Notes: a model not told the origin generated them from the sequence alone. 14,499 nucleotides of DNA from an uncultured Eubacterium sp. (GCA_947573465.1 CANPET010000017.1:1-14499), one strand, 5' to 3'. Shown: positions 1-6,923, counted from the first letter of the stretch. Made by a program: numbers and translations.

Positions 1-23
1 TTGCGGGATAAAGCGGGAATGGG

Positions 24-52
24 TTGACTAATACATAAGAGTATGCAATAAT
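24..52 (+). promoter_or_regulatory. Putative extended -10 promoter of the first ATPase gene
   Basis: TTGACT (24-29) is followed after 17 bp by AATAAT (47-52), with TG at 44-45 giving an extended -10. Transcription would start near position 59, so the ribosome binding site at 59-66 would lie at the extreme 5' end of the mRNA and the leader would be only about 12 nt. That unusually short leader lowers my confidence. Confidence 0.4.
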
Positions 53-70
53 ATGATTGGAGGTGGTTAT

Positions 71-1255
71 ATGTTTAAAGTAAATCCGTATAGACCAGGA
101 GCAGGGCTAATGCCAACATATCTTGCTGGGCGTGATGAAGATATACAAAACGTTGAACAGATGTTTGATGCTCTTAGATTGAATGTACCAACACAATCAA
201 TTATTTTTAGTGGATTGAGAGGTGTTGGAAAAACAGTATTAATAAATAGGTTGCAGAAATTAGCAGAAGATAAAGATATTTTTTGTAAACATATAGAAGT
301 AGAAGAAAGAAATGATTTTATTTCACAAATTGCTTCTTGTTCACAGGCTTTTTTAAGAAAAGTTAGTACAAAAGAAAAGTTTAAAAATCTAATACAAAAA
401 CCATTAGATGCAATAAAAGCATTGGTCGTTTCTTTTGATCCCAATGACAACACATTTTCTTTGTCTTTACAAGAGAAAGAGTTGTATAAATCCATCAACT
501 TAACGCAAAGCCTAACGGAAGTGTTTACAACAATTGGGGAGACAGCTTATAAATCTGAGACGCCTATATGTTTTTTTATAGATGAAATTCAATATATGAG
601 ATCTAAGGAATTAGGAGCATTAATTGCCGCTTTACATCGAACTAATCAATTAGGGTATCCGGTAATGGTTATAGGAGCAGGATTACCCAAAATATATAAG
701 ATGCTATCAGATGAAAAATCTTATTCCGAAAGATTGTTTTTGTATAAGGAGATAGGTTCTTTGACATATGAACAATCAAAAAATGCAATAGAAATACCTG
801 CTAGTAAGTTTGGAATCACATATTCTAACAGAGCTGTCGAGAAAATTATTTCATTAACTAAAGGTTATCCGTTTTTTATACAACAGATGTGCCAGATAGT
901 GTATAAAAATACAGATGAAAAAGAAATTGAATATTATAATGTAGAAGAAAACATAGATGAATTTTTTAAGACATTAGATATTGGTTTCTTTAAAGTTAGA
1001 TACGAAAGATGTGCTGACAGTGATAAAAAATTTGTGTTTGCTATGGTTAAATGCGGAGAACTACCATGCACTATTTCTAATATTGCTAAGAATCTTCATA
1101 AAAATGTAAATCAGATATCTACTACAAGAGCGCAATTGATTAGTAAGGGAATTATTTTCCCAATCAGATATAAGGAATTGGATTTTACAGTTCCAGAGTT
1201 TAGTGGATATATTCAGAGATTGGATGAATATAAGCAGTGGCGCAAAGAAAGTTAA
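71..1255 (+). CDS. AAA+ ATP-binding protein with Orc1/Cdc6-like layout
   Basis: This is a 394-residue P-loop ATPase. The start at 71 is chosen because GGAGGTGG (59-66) sits 6 nt upstream; the in-frame ATG at 53 has no ribosome binding site and lies inside the putative -10. Seen in the sequence: an N-terminal NPYRPGAG segment and AGRD motif before the ATPase core, Walker A GLRGVGKT (residues 48-55), Walker B CFFIDEIQ with D171 and E172, and a sensor-1-like VMVIGAG stretch about 30 residues later. The last 90 residues resemble a winged helix (SNIAKNLHKNVNQISTTRA, then a short beta-rich tail). The order of NTPase, lid and winged helix resembles the archaeal-ATPase/Orc1-Cdc6-like group, whose bacterial members are mostly uncharacterised; DNA binding is inference. 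It appears monocistronic, with no clear terminator before the infC promoter. A specific function cannot be assigned. Confidence 0.85.
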   Translation: MFKVNPYRPGAGLMPTYLAGRDEDIQNVEQMFDALRLNVPTQSIIFSGLRGVGKTVLINRLQKLAEDKDIFCKHIEVEERNDFISQIASCSQAFLRKVSTKEKFKNLIQKPLDAIKALVVSFDPNDNTFSLSLQEKELYKSINLTQSLTEVFTTIGETAYKSETPICFFIDEIQYMRSKELGALIAALHRTNQLGYPVMVIGAGLPKIYKMLSDEKSYSERLFLYKEIGSLTYEQSKNAIEIPASKFGITYSNRAVEKIISLTKGYPFFIQQMCQIVYKNTDEKEIEYYNVEENIDEFFKTLDIGFFKVRYERCADSDKKFVFAMVKCGELPCTISNIAKNLHKNVNQISTTRAQLISKGIIFPIRYKELDFTVPEFSGYIQRLDEYKQWRKES

Positions 1256-1319
1256 ATAAAGAAAAATCAACAAAGCATTTGGAAATAAATTTTACAAATA
1301 GAATTTAGTTTATAAAAAT

Positions 1320-1365
1320 ATAGTTTGTAGGTTTGATAAAAAATAGTTTGTAGGTTTGATAAAAA
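1320..1365 (+). repeat. 23-bp perfect tandem duplication upstream of the infC promoter
   Basis: Two identical 23-bp copies (1320-1342 and 1343-1365; unit begins ATAGTTTGTAGG and ends in an A-run) abut one another and end 4 bp before the -35 box of the infC promoter. The A/T-rich unit could act as an UP-element-like or regulator site, or be a simple slippage duplication. The remaining intergenic sequence (1256-1319) shows nothing I recognise. Confidence 0.9.
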
Positions 1366-1369
1366 ATAC

Positions 1370-1398
1370 TTGACATATATTTCATATAATGTTAATAT
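1370..1398 (+). promoter_or_regulatory. Promoter of the infC-rpmI-rplT operon
   Basis: A consensus -35 TTGACA (1370-1375) is separated by exactly 17 bp from TAATAT (1393-1398), and TG at 1390-1391 makes it an extended -10. The expected start near 1405 gives a leader of about 170 nt before infC. A TATAAT at 1385-1390 is closer to consensus but only 9 bp from the -35 box. Confidence 0.75.
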
Positions 1399-1404
1399 AC
1401 TAGA

Positions 1405-1545
1405 CGTTGAAAAAATAAAGCAGAGTATCCACTCTCACCCAGACGCTTGAAGCGAATCGAGGTTTATATTTTCTAAATGACATTATATATTTGGAATTGT
1501 GAATTATTAGTGGATAGTCTGTGAAGATTATCCACTCTTTTTGTG
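1405..1545 (+). promoter_or_regulatory. infC leader, probable L20-type autoregulatory attenuator
   Basis: The untranslated leader of the infC operon carries a small hairpin region (AGAG...CTCT at 1422-1435), a GCTtgaAGC hairpin (near 1445-1453), then a long arm leading to an intrinsic terminator just before the infC ribosome binding site. The segment TATCCACT (1426-1433) repeats the 3' arm of that terminator (1529-1536), so it can pair with the terminator's 5' arm AGTGGATA (1509-1516) and form an antiterminator. In Bacillus-type Firmicutes, ribosomal protein L20 represses this operon by binding such a leader and promoting termination (L20 leader family). The position, gene order and alternative pairing fit; L20 binding itself is inferred. 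Confidence 0.75.
1509..1542 (+). terminator. Intrinsic terminator (attenuator) in the infC leader
   Basis: Arms AGTGGATA (1509-1516) and TATCCACT (1529-1536) pair perfectly. The stem continues inward through GTCT/AGAT (one G-U pair) to a GTGA tetraloop (1521-1524), giving 12 pairs, and is followed by CTTTTT. It precedes the infC start, so it must be conditional. Confidence 0.85.
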
Positions 1546-1558
1546 GAACAGATTTTAT

Positions 1559-1575
1559 GGAGGTGCAATACTATT
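1559..1575 (+). promoter_or_regulatory. Ribosome binding site and ATT start codon of infC
   Basis: GGAGG (1559-1563) is 9 nt upstream of an in-frame ATT (1573-1575). The in-frame ATG at 1543 overlaps the attenuator T-tract and has no ribosome binding site; the ATG at 1585 is farther from GGAGG and would remove the conserved N-terminal residues. infC of E. coli and B. subtilis is known to start at AUU, which lets IF3 sense and repress its own translation. Confidence 0.85.
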
Positions 1576-2079
1576 AGCGAGTTAATGATCAACGGACAAA
1601 TCAGAGATAAGGAAGTTCGTTTAATTGGAACGAATGGAGAGCAGTTAGGAGTGATGTCTGCAAGAGACGCACAGAAATTAGCGGATGAAGCAGAACTTGA
1701 TTTGATTAAAATTGCTCCAAAGGCACAGCCTCCTGTTTGTAAAATCATGGACTATGGTAAGTTCAGATACGAACAGCAGAAAAGAGAAAAAGAGGCAAAA
1801 AAGAAACAGCATGTTGTTGAAACGAAAGAAATCAGACTATCACCAAATGTGGAATTAAATGATTTAAAGACAAAGGCCAACAACGCTAGAAAATTTATCA
1901 CAAAAGGTGATAAGGTTAAGGTCACTCTTCGATTCAGAGGAAGAGAAATGGCTCATGTAAGTAGTAGTGCACATGTTTTGGATGACTTTGCAGAAATGCT
2001 TGAGGATATTGCTCAGGTTAGTAAAGCCGCAAAACTTGAAGGCAGAAACATGACAATGTTTTTAGAGAAAAAGCGTTAA
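1573..2079 (+). CDS. infC: Translation initiation factor IF-3
   Basis: IF3 binds the 30S subunit, prevents premature 50S joining and proofreads the initiator tRNA and start codon. From the ATT start the product has 168 residues, normal for the family. The N-terminal domain shows the typical INGQIRDKEVRLIG start (residues 6-19) and DLIKIAP near residue 43. The linker begins with YGKFRYEQQKREKEAKKK (61 onward), and the C-terminal domain begins at KEIRLSPN (about 85) and carries the GDKVKVTLRFRGREM segment used for 30S binding. It is the first gene of infC-rpmI-rplT, with rpmI starting 32 bp downstream. Two controls are visible: the leader attenuator (operon-wide) and the ATT start codon (IF3 autoregulation, established in E. 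coli and inferred here). Nothing is unusual about the protein itself. Confidence 0.98.
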   Translation: MSELMINGQIRDKEVRLIGTNGEQLGVMSARDAQKLADEAELDLIKIAPKAQPPVCKIMDYGKFRYEQQKREKEAKKKQHVVETKEIRLSPNVELNDLKTKANNARKFITKGDKVKVTLRFRGREMAHVSSSAHVLDDFAEMLEDIAQVSKAAKLEGRNMTMFLEKKR

Positions 2080-2111
2080 GCTTTTAGAACATATTTAAGG
2101 AGGAAAAGAAC

Positions 2112-2309
2112 ATGCCAAAAATTAAGACAAACAGAGCAGCTGCAAAACGTTTTAAAAAGACAGGAACAGGAAAGCTTAAAAGAAATAAAGCTTACAAATC
2201 ACATATCTTAACAAAGAAAACAGCTAAGAGAAAAAGAAATCTTAGAAAAGCAACAACAACTGATGCTACAAATGTTAAGAACATGAAGAAGATTTTACCA
2301 TATTTATAA
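2112..2309 (+). CDS. rpmI: 50S ribosomal protein L35
   Basis: This small, very basic 65-residue protein of the large subunit has the canonical MPKIKTNRAAAKRFKKTG N-terminus, the SHILTKKTAKRKRNLRK core and a KKILPYL end. AAGGAGG (2097-2103) is placed 8 nt before the ATG. It sits between infC and rplT with short spacers (32 and 23 bp), so it is cotranscribed, and L20-dependent repression would act on it through the shared leader. The length matches the family and there is no sign of damage. Confidence 0.98.
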   Translation: MPKIKTNRAAAKRFKKTGTGKLKRNKAYKSHILTKKTAKRKRNLRKATTTDATNVKNMKKILPYL

Positions 2310-2332
2310 TCTAAAGTTAGGAGGAAGAAGAA

Positions 2333-2689
2333 ATGGCAAGAGTAAAAGGCGGAATGAACGCTAGAAAAAAACATAACAGAGTATTAAAGCTGGCTAAAGG
2401 TTATAGAGGTGCTAGATCAAAACAGTATAGAGTAGCAAAGCAGTCAGTTATGAGAGCTTTAACAAGTTCATATGCAGGAAGAAAGCAGAGAAAGAGACAG
2501 TTCAGACAGTTGTGGATTGCCCGTATCAATGCTGCTGCAAGAATTAATGGTCTTTCATACAGCAAATTTATGTATGGATTGAAATTAGCTGGTGTTGAAA
2601 TGAACAGAAAGATGTTAGCTGAAATGGCAGTCAATGATGCAGAAGGTTTTGCAAAATTAGTAGATGTTGCAAAGGAAAAGTTAGCATAA
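2333..2689 (+). CDS. rplT: 50S ribosomal protein L20
   Basis: L20 is an early 23S rRNA-binding protein needed for 50S assembly and is the known autorepressor of this operon in Firmicutes and Proteobacteria. The 118-residue product has the family start MARVKGGMNARKKHNRVLK, the long basic helix (AKGYRGARSKQYRVAKQSV) and the globular C-terminal domain (RQLWIARINAAARINGLSYS) that binds rRNA or the mimicking leader RNA. AGGAGG (2319-2324) lies 8 nt upstream of the start. It is the last gene of the operon, and a strong terminator follows at 2757-2798. Confidence 0.98.
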   Translation: MARVKGGMNARKKHNRVLKLAKGYRGARSKQYRVAKQSVMRALTSSYAGRKQRKRQFRQLWIARINAAARINGLSYSKFMYGLKLAGVEMNRKMLAEMAVNDAEGFAKLVDVAKEKLA

Positions 2690-2756
2690 AGTTAACTTAA
2701 TATAAAAAAGAGTAAAATACAGTACTTGACTTTAAGAGTTGAATACGAAAACATAG

Positions 2757-2798
2757 TGCTAAGCCACAGTTTAAAATCTGTGACTTGGCATTTTTTTT
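2757..2798 (+). terminator. Intrinsic terminator of the infC-rpmI-rplT operon
   Basis: Arms TGCTAAGCCACAG (2757-2769) and CTGTGACTTGGCA (2778-2790) form 12 pairs (one G-U) with one C-A mismatch around an 8-nt loop, followed by eight T residues (2791-2798). It lies 67 bp after the rplT stop codon. Confidence 0.93.
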
Positions 2799-2825
2799 GA
2801 TTTGTCCGTTTGATATATCCAACAG

Positions 2826-2905
2826 TTGTGAAAAAATGTGTTGAATGAGGATTTGAAAGGTTGAAAAAATGTGCGAAAACTATCTTGTGAAAGTTGAAAA
2901 ATGTG
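2826..2905 (+). repeat. Three copies of a TTG-A-run-TGTG motif at the DUF4143 gene promoter
   Basis: Near-identical elements occur at 2826-2840 (TTGTGAAAAAATGTG), 2861-2873 (TTGAAAAAATGTG) and 2894-2905 (TTGAAAAATGTG), spaced about 33-35 bp apart. The third lies between the -35 and -10 boxes. They could be operator sites or phased A-tracts; no regulator is identified. Confidence 0.55.
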
Positions 2906-2912
2906 TTATACT
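2885..2912 (+). promoter_or_regulatory. Extended -10 promoter of the AAA_14/DUF4143 gene
   Basis: TTGTGA (2885-2890) is followed after 16 bp by TATACT (2907-2912), with TG at 2904-2905 (extended -10). The ribosome binding site GAGGTGA (2931-2937) lies 6 nt before the ATG at 2944, so the leader would be about 25 nt. Confidence 0.65.
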
Positions 2913-2943
2913 AACCTTGCAGTAATTTGTGAGGTGATGTTTT

Positions 2944-4236
2944 ATGAAAAGAAATGCGATGGATGAACTGATTAAATGGAAAAATGACGAAGAACGGAAG
3001 CCTATGGTTTTAAGAGGTGCCCGTCAGGTGGGTAAGACATGGCTTATGAAGGAGTTTGGACAGAACCATTACGAAAACTATGTATATTTTAACTTTGACG
3101 AAGAGGACGAGTTGAAATCAATTTTCGAAGCCAACAAGAATCCTCAGCGAATTATCGAGCTTCTTTCGATGATTGCAGGCGAGAAAATACTTCCTGAAAC
3201 AACTCTCGTTATATTTGATGAGATTCAGGAATGCCCTGCGGCATTGAATGCGTTGAAGTATTTCAAGGAGAAGGCAAACGAATATCATGTGATTTCAGCA
3301 GGAAGTCTGCTTGGCACACTTCTTGCAAAACCGAAATCCTATCCGGTTGGAATGGTCAACCTTTTAGATATCGCTCCGTTAACATTTGATGAGTTTCTGG
3401 ACGCGACCGATGAACCACTGTTCGCATACTATCAGAGTATTGTAAAGGAGCAGCAGATCGAAGAACTTTTCCATAACCGATTGATGGAATACTACAACAA
3501 CTATTTGATCATTGGCGGTATGCCCGAGTGTGTCGCCTCGTGGATAAAGCATAAGGATCCGAAAAGAGTAGCGAAGATTCAGAAAGAACTTGTTCAGATA
3601 TATGAAAATGACTTTTCTAAGCATAACGGTAAGGTAAACAGCGGCAGGATTTTGATGGTGTTCCGCAGTATAGTTACTCAGTTAGCTAAGTCCAACGAGA
3701 AGTTTATGTATGGCGCAGTTCGTGAGGGCGGAAGAGCAAGAGATTTTGAGGAAGCGATAGAATGGCTTGTTTCTGCCGGAATGTTGAACCGCGTATATAA
3801 TGTCTCAAAATTGGAGCATCCTCTGTCTGCGTTTGAAAAACTGGACCAGTTTAAATTGTTCGTTTTTGATACAGGTCTGCTGAAATATATGGCAGGAATG
3901 GATAACAGTGCTATTCTTTTAAAGTCAGATTACCAGTTCAAGGGACCTCTGACTGAGAATTTTGTGCTTCAGCAGCTTTGTGGACAGTATGAGGTTGCAC
4001 CGCATTACTATTCCGAACGCAGCGGTGAGATCGACTTTGTTATTCAACATGGCACATCAATTATACCGGTCGAGGTAAAGAGCGGCGAGGATAAGTCTGC
4101 ACCTGCCTTCAAGAAGTATATATCCGAACATCAACCTGAATATGCGGTTCGTTTTTCAAAACGTGGATACCGAAAGGACGGATATATAACGAATATGCCA
4201 CTGTATCTTGCAAGAAAAATGAGAGAATTGCTCTAA
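2944..4236 (+). CDS. ATP-binding protein, AAA_14 plus DUF4143
   Basis: The 430-residue product matches the common bacterial and archaeal AAA_14/DUF4143 ATPase family. The N-terminal half is a P-loop domain with Walker A GARQVGKT (25-32), Walker B LVIFDEIQ (88-95) and a sensor-1-like HVISAGSLLG. The middle contains LIIGGMPECVASW, typical of this family, and a helical region. The C-terminal DUF4143 part has GEIDFVI (D364) followed by VEVKSG (E377, K379), which matches the D...ExK core of PD-(D/E)XK nuclease folds. Members are widespread and often horizontally acquired; some have been discussed as toxin-like or defence-like, but no role is firmly established. It has its own promoter and no cotranscribed partner. 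The stop codon overlaps the end of a decayed minus-strand gene. Its codons are more G/C-rich than those of the ATPase at 71-1255, consistent with separate origins. Confidence 0.93.
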   Translation: MKRNAMDELIKWKNDEERKPMVLRGARQVGKTWLMKEFGQNHYENYVYFNFDEEDELKSIFEANKNPQRIIELLSMIAGEKILPETTLVIFDEIQECPAALNALKYFKEKANEYHVISAGSLLGTLLAKPKSYPVGMVNLLDIAPLTFDEFLDATDEPLFAYYQSIVKEQQIEELFHNRLMEYYNNYLIIGGMPECVASWIKHKDPKRVAKIQKELVQIYENDFSKHNGKVNSGRILMVFRSIVTQLAKSNEKFMYGAVREGGRARDFEEAIEWLVSAGMLNRVYNVSKLEHPLSAFEKLDQFKLFVFDTGLLKYMAGMDNSAILLKSDYQFKGPLTENFVLQQLCGQYEVAPHYYSERSGEIDFVIQHGTSIIPVEVKSGEDKSAPAFKKYISEHQPEYAVRFSKRGYRKDGYITNMPLYLARKMRELL

Positions 4237-4530
4237 ACGGATATTGTTGATTTACAAATAAGAGAGGACATTAGGTCATAAACGTTAAATCTGTAATCGG
4301 CAGCTGTCTGCATTAAATCGATATATTGTTTTGTACGAAGACTATCATTGATGTTTTTTAGAGGGAAATATCCCAAAAATTTTTCCGGAGATTCTTCGGA
4401 AATCATTCTTGTCTTATTGGATGCTTTTTTTCATTATGCTTTTGGTTCAGTTCATCTACTTCCGCTTGAAAGTAAGCAATAGGATCATCAATACCACTTT
4501 TGTCAAGTTTTTTTACGTGCTCTGGTTAAA
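4233..4530 (-). pseudogene. Frameshifted remnant of an unrecognised gene
   Basis: This stretch has no plus-strand gene, but on the minus strand it holds two adjoining open segments in different frames. The upstream one reads KLDKSGIDDPIAYFQAEVDE and continues to about 4407. The downstream one reads MISEESPEKFLGYFPLKN and ends ...ICKSTISV at a TAG (4233-4235) overlapping the stop of the convergent ATPase gene. The switch falls at a run of seven A (minus strand, near 4425-4431), so one inserted or lost base would join them into about 95 residues. A second A7 run near 4508-4514 may mark another shift, since RARKK in another frame leads into KLDKSG. There is no ribosome binding site or start codon in a sensible place. 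The composition looks protein-like, but I recognise no family. Chance open frames in AT-rich DNA remain possible. Confidence 0.4.
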
Positions 4531-4607
4531 ATGAAATTATAGCATCAATATGTAAACATCACGTGATTTGGTTTAGAATATGTGATAAATGTAACTTAAT
4601 ATATGTA

Positions 4608-4636
4608 TTGACAAAACGACAAACAATATGTATACT
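4608..4636 (+). promoter_or_regulatory. Consensus-like promoter of the Rpn-family gene
   Basis: TTGACA (4608-4613), a 17-bp spacer and TATACT (4631-4636) make a near-ideal vegetative promoter. It places the transcript start near 4643, which excludes any protein start upstream of it. Confidence 0.8.
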
Positions 4637-4673
4637 TTATATAAAGGTGCAAAAAAATATGGAGAAGGTGAGC

Positions 4674-5612
4674 ATGGGCGAGAAAGATATTACAGAAAAA
4701 CTATTAGAAGAACATAATGATGTGTTTGCGGATATTGTGAATGTACTGTTATTTGATGGGAAAAAAGTTGTGAAGGAAGAAAGTTTGTCAAATGCCGGGA
4801 ACATCAGCCAGTATAAAATAGAAAATGAGATACACGAGCAGGAAAGAGATGTATCGAAGGTGTGGACACAATCACGTGAAGAAGTTAAAAGAAATAATTC
4901 GGTTGGGGATGAGCCGGAAAGGGAAGATGTAGTCATAGCCATGTACGGTCTGGAAAACCAGACAGAGATTGATAAGGAAATGCCGTTCCGTGTAATCGGG
5001 TATGATGGTGCGAAATACAGAAGTCAGGTGAACCGGAAGGAAAAGGACAGACATTTTCCGGTGGTTACCATGGTGCTGTATTTTGGCGAGAGGCACTGGG
5101 ATAAGAATAAATCATTATATGAAGGAATGATAGTGCCGGAATACCTGGAGCCATATGTAAATGACTACAAGATTAATGTGTATGAGATAGCATATTTAAC
5201 AGATGAGCAGGTAGAAATGTTTAGCAGTGACTTTAAGATGGTGGCAGATTATTTTGTGCAGATGAGAAAGAACAAAAACTATCAGCCGTCAAAAGAGACG
5301 ATAAAGCATGTGGATGAAGTTTTGAAACTGATGTCGGTGCTGACAAAGGATGACAGATTTATAAAAGTCCAACAGGAAGAGGAAGGAGAAGTGAAAAACA
5401 TGTGTGAAGTATTGGACAGAGTAGAAAATAGAGGAATCGCAAAAGGATTAGAGCAGGGAATTGCGCAGGGAATCGCGCAGGGAATATGTGCTACGATTAA
5501 AATTGCAAAAAAGTATGGGGCACCAAGAGAAAGTTTAATAAAAGAGATAAAAGAGAAATATTTTCTGTCAGAACAGGAAGCAGAAGAGAGAGTAGATAAG
5601 TACTATTCTTGA
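4674..5612 (+). CDS. Rpn family recombination-promoting nuclease/putative transposase
   Basis: This is a member of the Rpn/PDDEXK_2 family, proteins related to transposase_31 that promote RecA-independent recombination in E. coli (RpnA-E) and have been linked to phage defence. The 312-residue form starts at ATG 4674 (GGAG at 4661-4664); an alternative ATG at 4659 with AAAGGTG at 4643-4649 adds 5 residues. The open frame runs back to 4563, but that part lies upstream of the transcript start. Visible features: FADIVNVLLFDGK (18-30); HEQERDV with candidate catalytic D59; YGLENQTEID with E95 and Q97; VTMVLYFGERHWD (131-143); the C-terminal helical IKHVDEVLKLMSVLT (210-224); and a GIAKGLEQGIAQGIAQG repeat near 254-270, typical of the family tail. 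About 20 residues around 66-86, rich in charged residues, appear inserted between the two halves of the nuclease core compared with relatives I remember. Only a weak hairpin (5629-5644) follows the stop. Confidence 0.9.
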   Translation: MGEKDITEKLLEEHNDVFADIVNVLLFDGKKVVKEESLSNAGNISQYKIENEIHEQERDVSKVWTQSREEVKRNNSVGDEPEREDVVIAMYGLENQTEIDKEMPFRVIGYDGAKYRSQVNRKEKDRHFPVVTMVLYFGERHWDKNKSLYEGMIVPEYLEPYVNDYKINVYEIAYLTDEQVEMFSSDFKMVADYFVQMRKNKNYQPSKETIKHVDEVLKLMSVLTKDDRFIKVQQEEEGEVKNMCEVLDRVENRGIAKGLEQGIAQGIAQGICATIKIAKKYGAPRESLIKEIKEKYFLSEQEAEERVDKYYS

Positions 5613-5662
5613 AAAAATAACGAGAATGGTTGACATTATTCAACTATTTTACTAAAATCCCA

Positions 5663-5675
5663 TCTTTGACAGTTA
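5663..5675 (+). repeat. Left terminal inverted repeat of the IS relic
   Basis: TCTTTGACAGTTA matches the inverse complement of 7055-7067 with one mismatch. It lies beyond the transposase terminator, where an element end is expected. Confidence 0.55.
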
Positions 5676-5682
5676 AAAGATT

Positions 5683-5726
5683 AAAAAAGTCCAGTTTACC
5701 CCATGAAACAGGGGATTCTGGACTTT
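5683..5726 (-). terminator. Intrinsic terminator downstream of the transposase
   Basis: Arms AAAGTCCAG (5686-5694) and CTGGACTTT (5718-5726) pair perfectly, and an inner CCCC/GGGG stem (5699-5702 with 5711-5714) closes the loop. Read on the minus strand the hairpin ends in six T residues, so it terminates the transposase transcript. On the plus strand it may also act weakly as a stop for the Rpn gene. Confidence 0.8.
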
Positions 5727-5728
5727 CT

Positions 5729-6923
5729 TTATGTAGGACTTTTTGCGTACTTTTTTAATTTTTTTGTAGTTTTATATATTTTTTTTATCTGCGTATTACT
5801 TACTATCTGATAATCTGTTCTGAAACCAAAGGCTTCGTGGAGAGCGTCGGTTACGTCTGTTCTTGTATAGGTAGGTACATAACCTTCACCAACCACCTGA
5901 TAGAAATTCATATTGCTTAAAGTCTGTATCGGTTGAGAGCAGGTATATTCTCCGCCAAGTTTCTTCTCTAAAAACCGATATAGAATCAGTGCAATAAAGC
6001 AGGTCATAAAATGTGCCTTGATGCGGTCAGAACGCTGAAGATATACGGGTCTTGCCTTAAATTCACTTTTCATAATGCGGAAACATTCCTCGATTTCCCA
6101 ACGTTTTTGATTAATCCGTACGATTTCGGAAGCTGAATCGGTTAAATTTGTGCATATTATAAAATACTTTGTCATAGTGCTTTTCACTGTCAAGATTTGA
6201 TATGTTATAGGTTTTGTTATTTCCCGGAAGTTTCCAGCCGTCTTCTTCAAGAGACCATTCTTTGAGAAAACTTTTTAATCCTTTAATTGATTGTGTTGTA
6301 ATAAAAGCACGATTTCCGGCATTGTTGAATTTCCGGTTGGAAGCGGAATACCATCTCCGTCCATAAATAATCCCATCTGGACAATAGGGTTGGGACGGTT
6401 TTCTATTGATTTTCCGTATTGTCGGTCCCCGTCAATATCAGGTTCTTCAATCTCAAAGAAGTAATTGGTGCAGTCGTAGTAAATCATTCCGGTTTTTCTG
6501 TCAGCATATTTGAGACTGTTTTTGTAAAGATTCTGTTGAATGAAGTCGGCTTCTTGTGCCAGAACCGTAAGAGCACGGTAAATATGGTGGGTTTTAAAAT
6601 CTGATTCTTCCAGAAAGTTTTTTGAAATCCGTGTAGTTGCCAGCTTCGAAGCCGGAAAAAGAATTCTGCTGTAAACAAGTCTTGAAAGAATAGCGTTTAG
6701 ATCGTACTCAAAGTGGTGTCTTTCTGAAATGTCTTTACAGATCTGGTCCGGATGGAGAGAATAATAAAGCTGCTGGAGAGAAAGGTAACCACAGTTGAAA
6801 GAAAGTTTCTGTTCCCAGTTTTTCTACAATAACGGATGTATTGGACTGGGTTTTACTGTTGTATACGGATTTGAACACATACAAAGATGCGGAATTTTTT
6901 GATTTTGTTATTTTCAATCTCAT
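5729..6923 (-). pseudogene. IS1634-like transposase, inactivated by internal deletions
   Basis: The start is ATG at 6921-6923 (minus strand) with an AGGAGG site just upstream. The N-terminal segment MRLKITKSKNSASLYVFKSV...VEKLGTE is typical of IS1634 transposases. Near 6805 the reading frame switches to one open down to 6275 (LSFNCGYLSLQQLYYSLHP onward), which includes the first catalytic Asp in YYDCTNYFFEI. A second break near 6340 joins DGIPL to NRKFNNAGNRAF in another frame, so the part containing the second catalytic Asp is missing. A third break near 6160 joins DKVFYN to the final segment, which keeps the catalytic Glu in RWEIEECFRIMKSEF and runs to the TAA at 5729. About 398 codons remain of a family size usually above 550. 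With the catalytic triad incomplete and several frame changes, the product cannot be active. Confidence 0.9.

Noticed and set aside
67..498. 143-aa minus-strand open frame
   Set aside because: Antisense to the well-supported ATPase gene, with no recognisable domain or ribosome binding site.
1385..1390. Perfect TATAAT as the -10 box of the infC operon
   Set aside because: Only 9 bp from the TTGACA; the extended TAATAT at 1393-1398 has the correct 17-bp spacing. An independent -35 for it was not seen.
4563..4673. Longer N-terminus for the Rpn-family protein
   Set aside because: The consensus promoter (4608-4636) lies inside this stretch, so the segment before about 4643 is not in the mRNA, and family proteins start near MGEKDITEK.
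5629..5650. GTTGA/TCAAC hairpin as the Rpn gene terminator
   Set aside because: Stem of only 5 bp and no real T-tract; too weak to list as a terminator.
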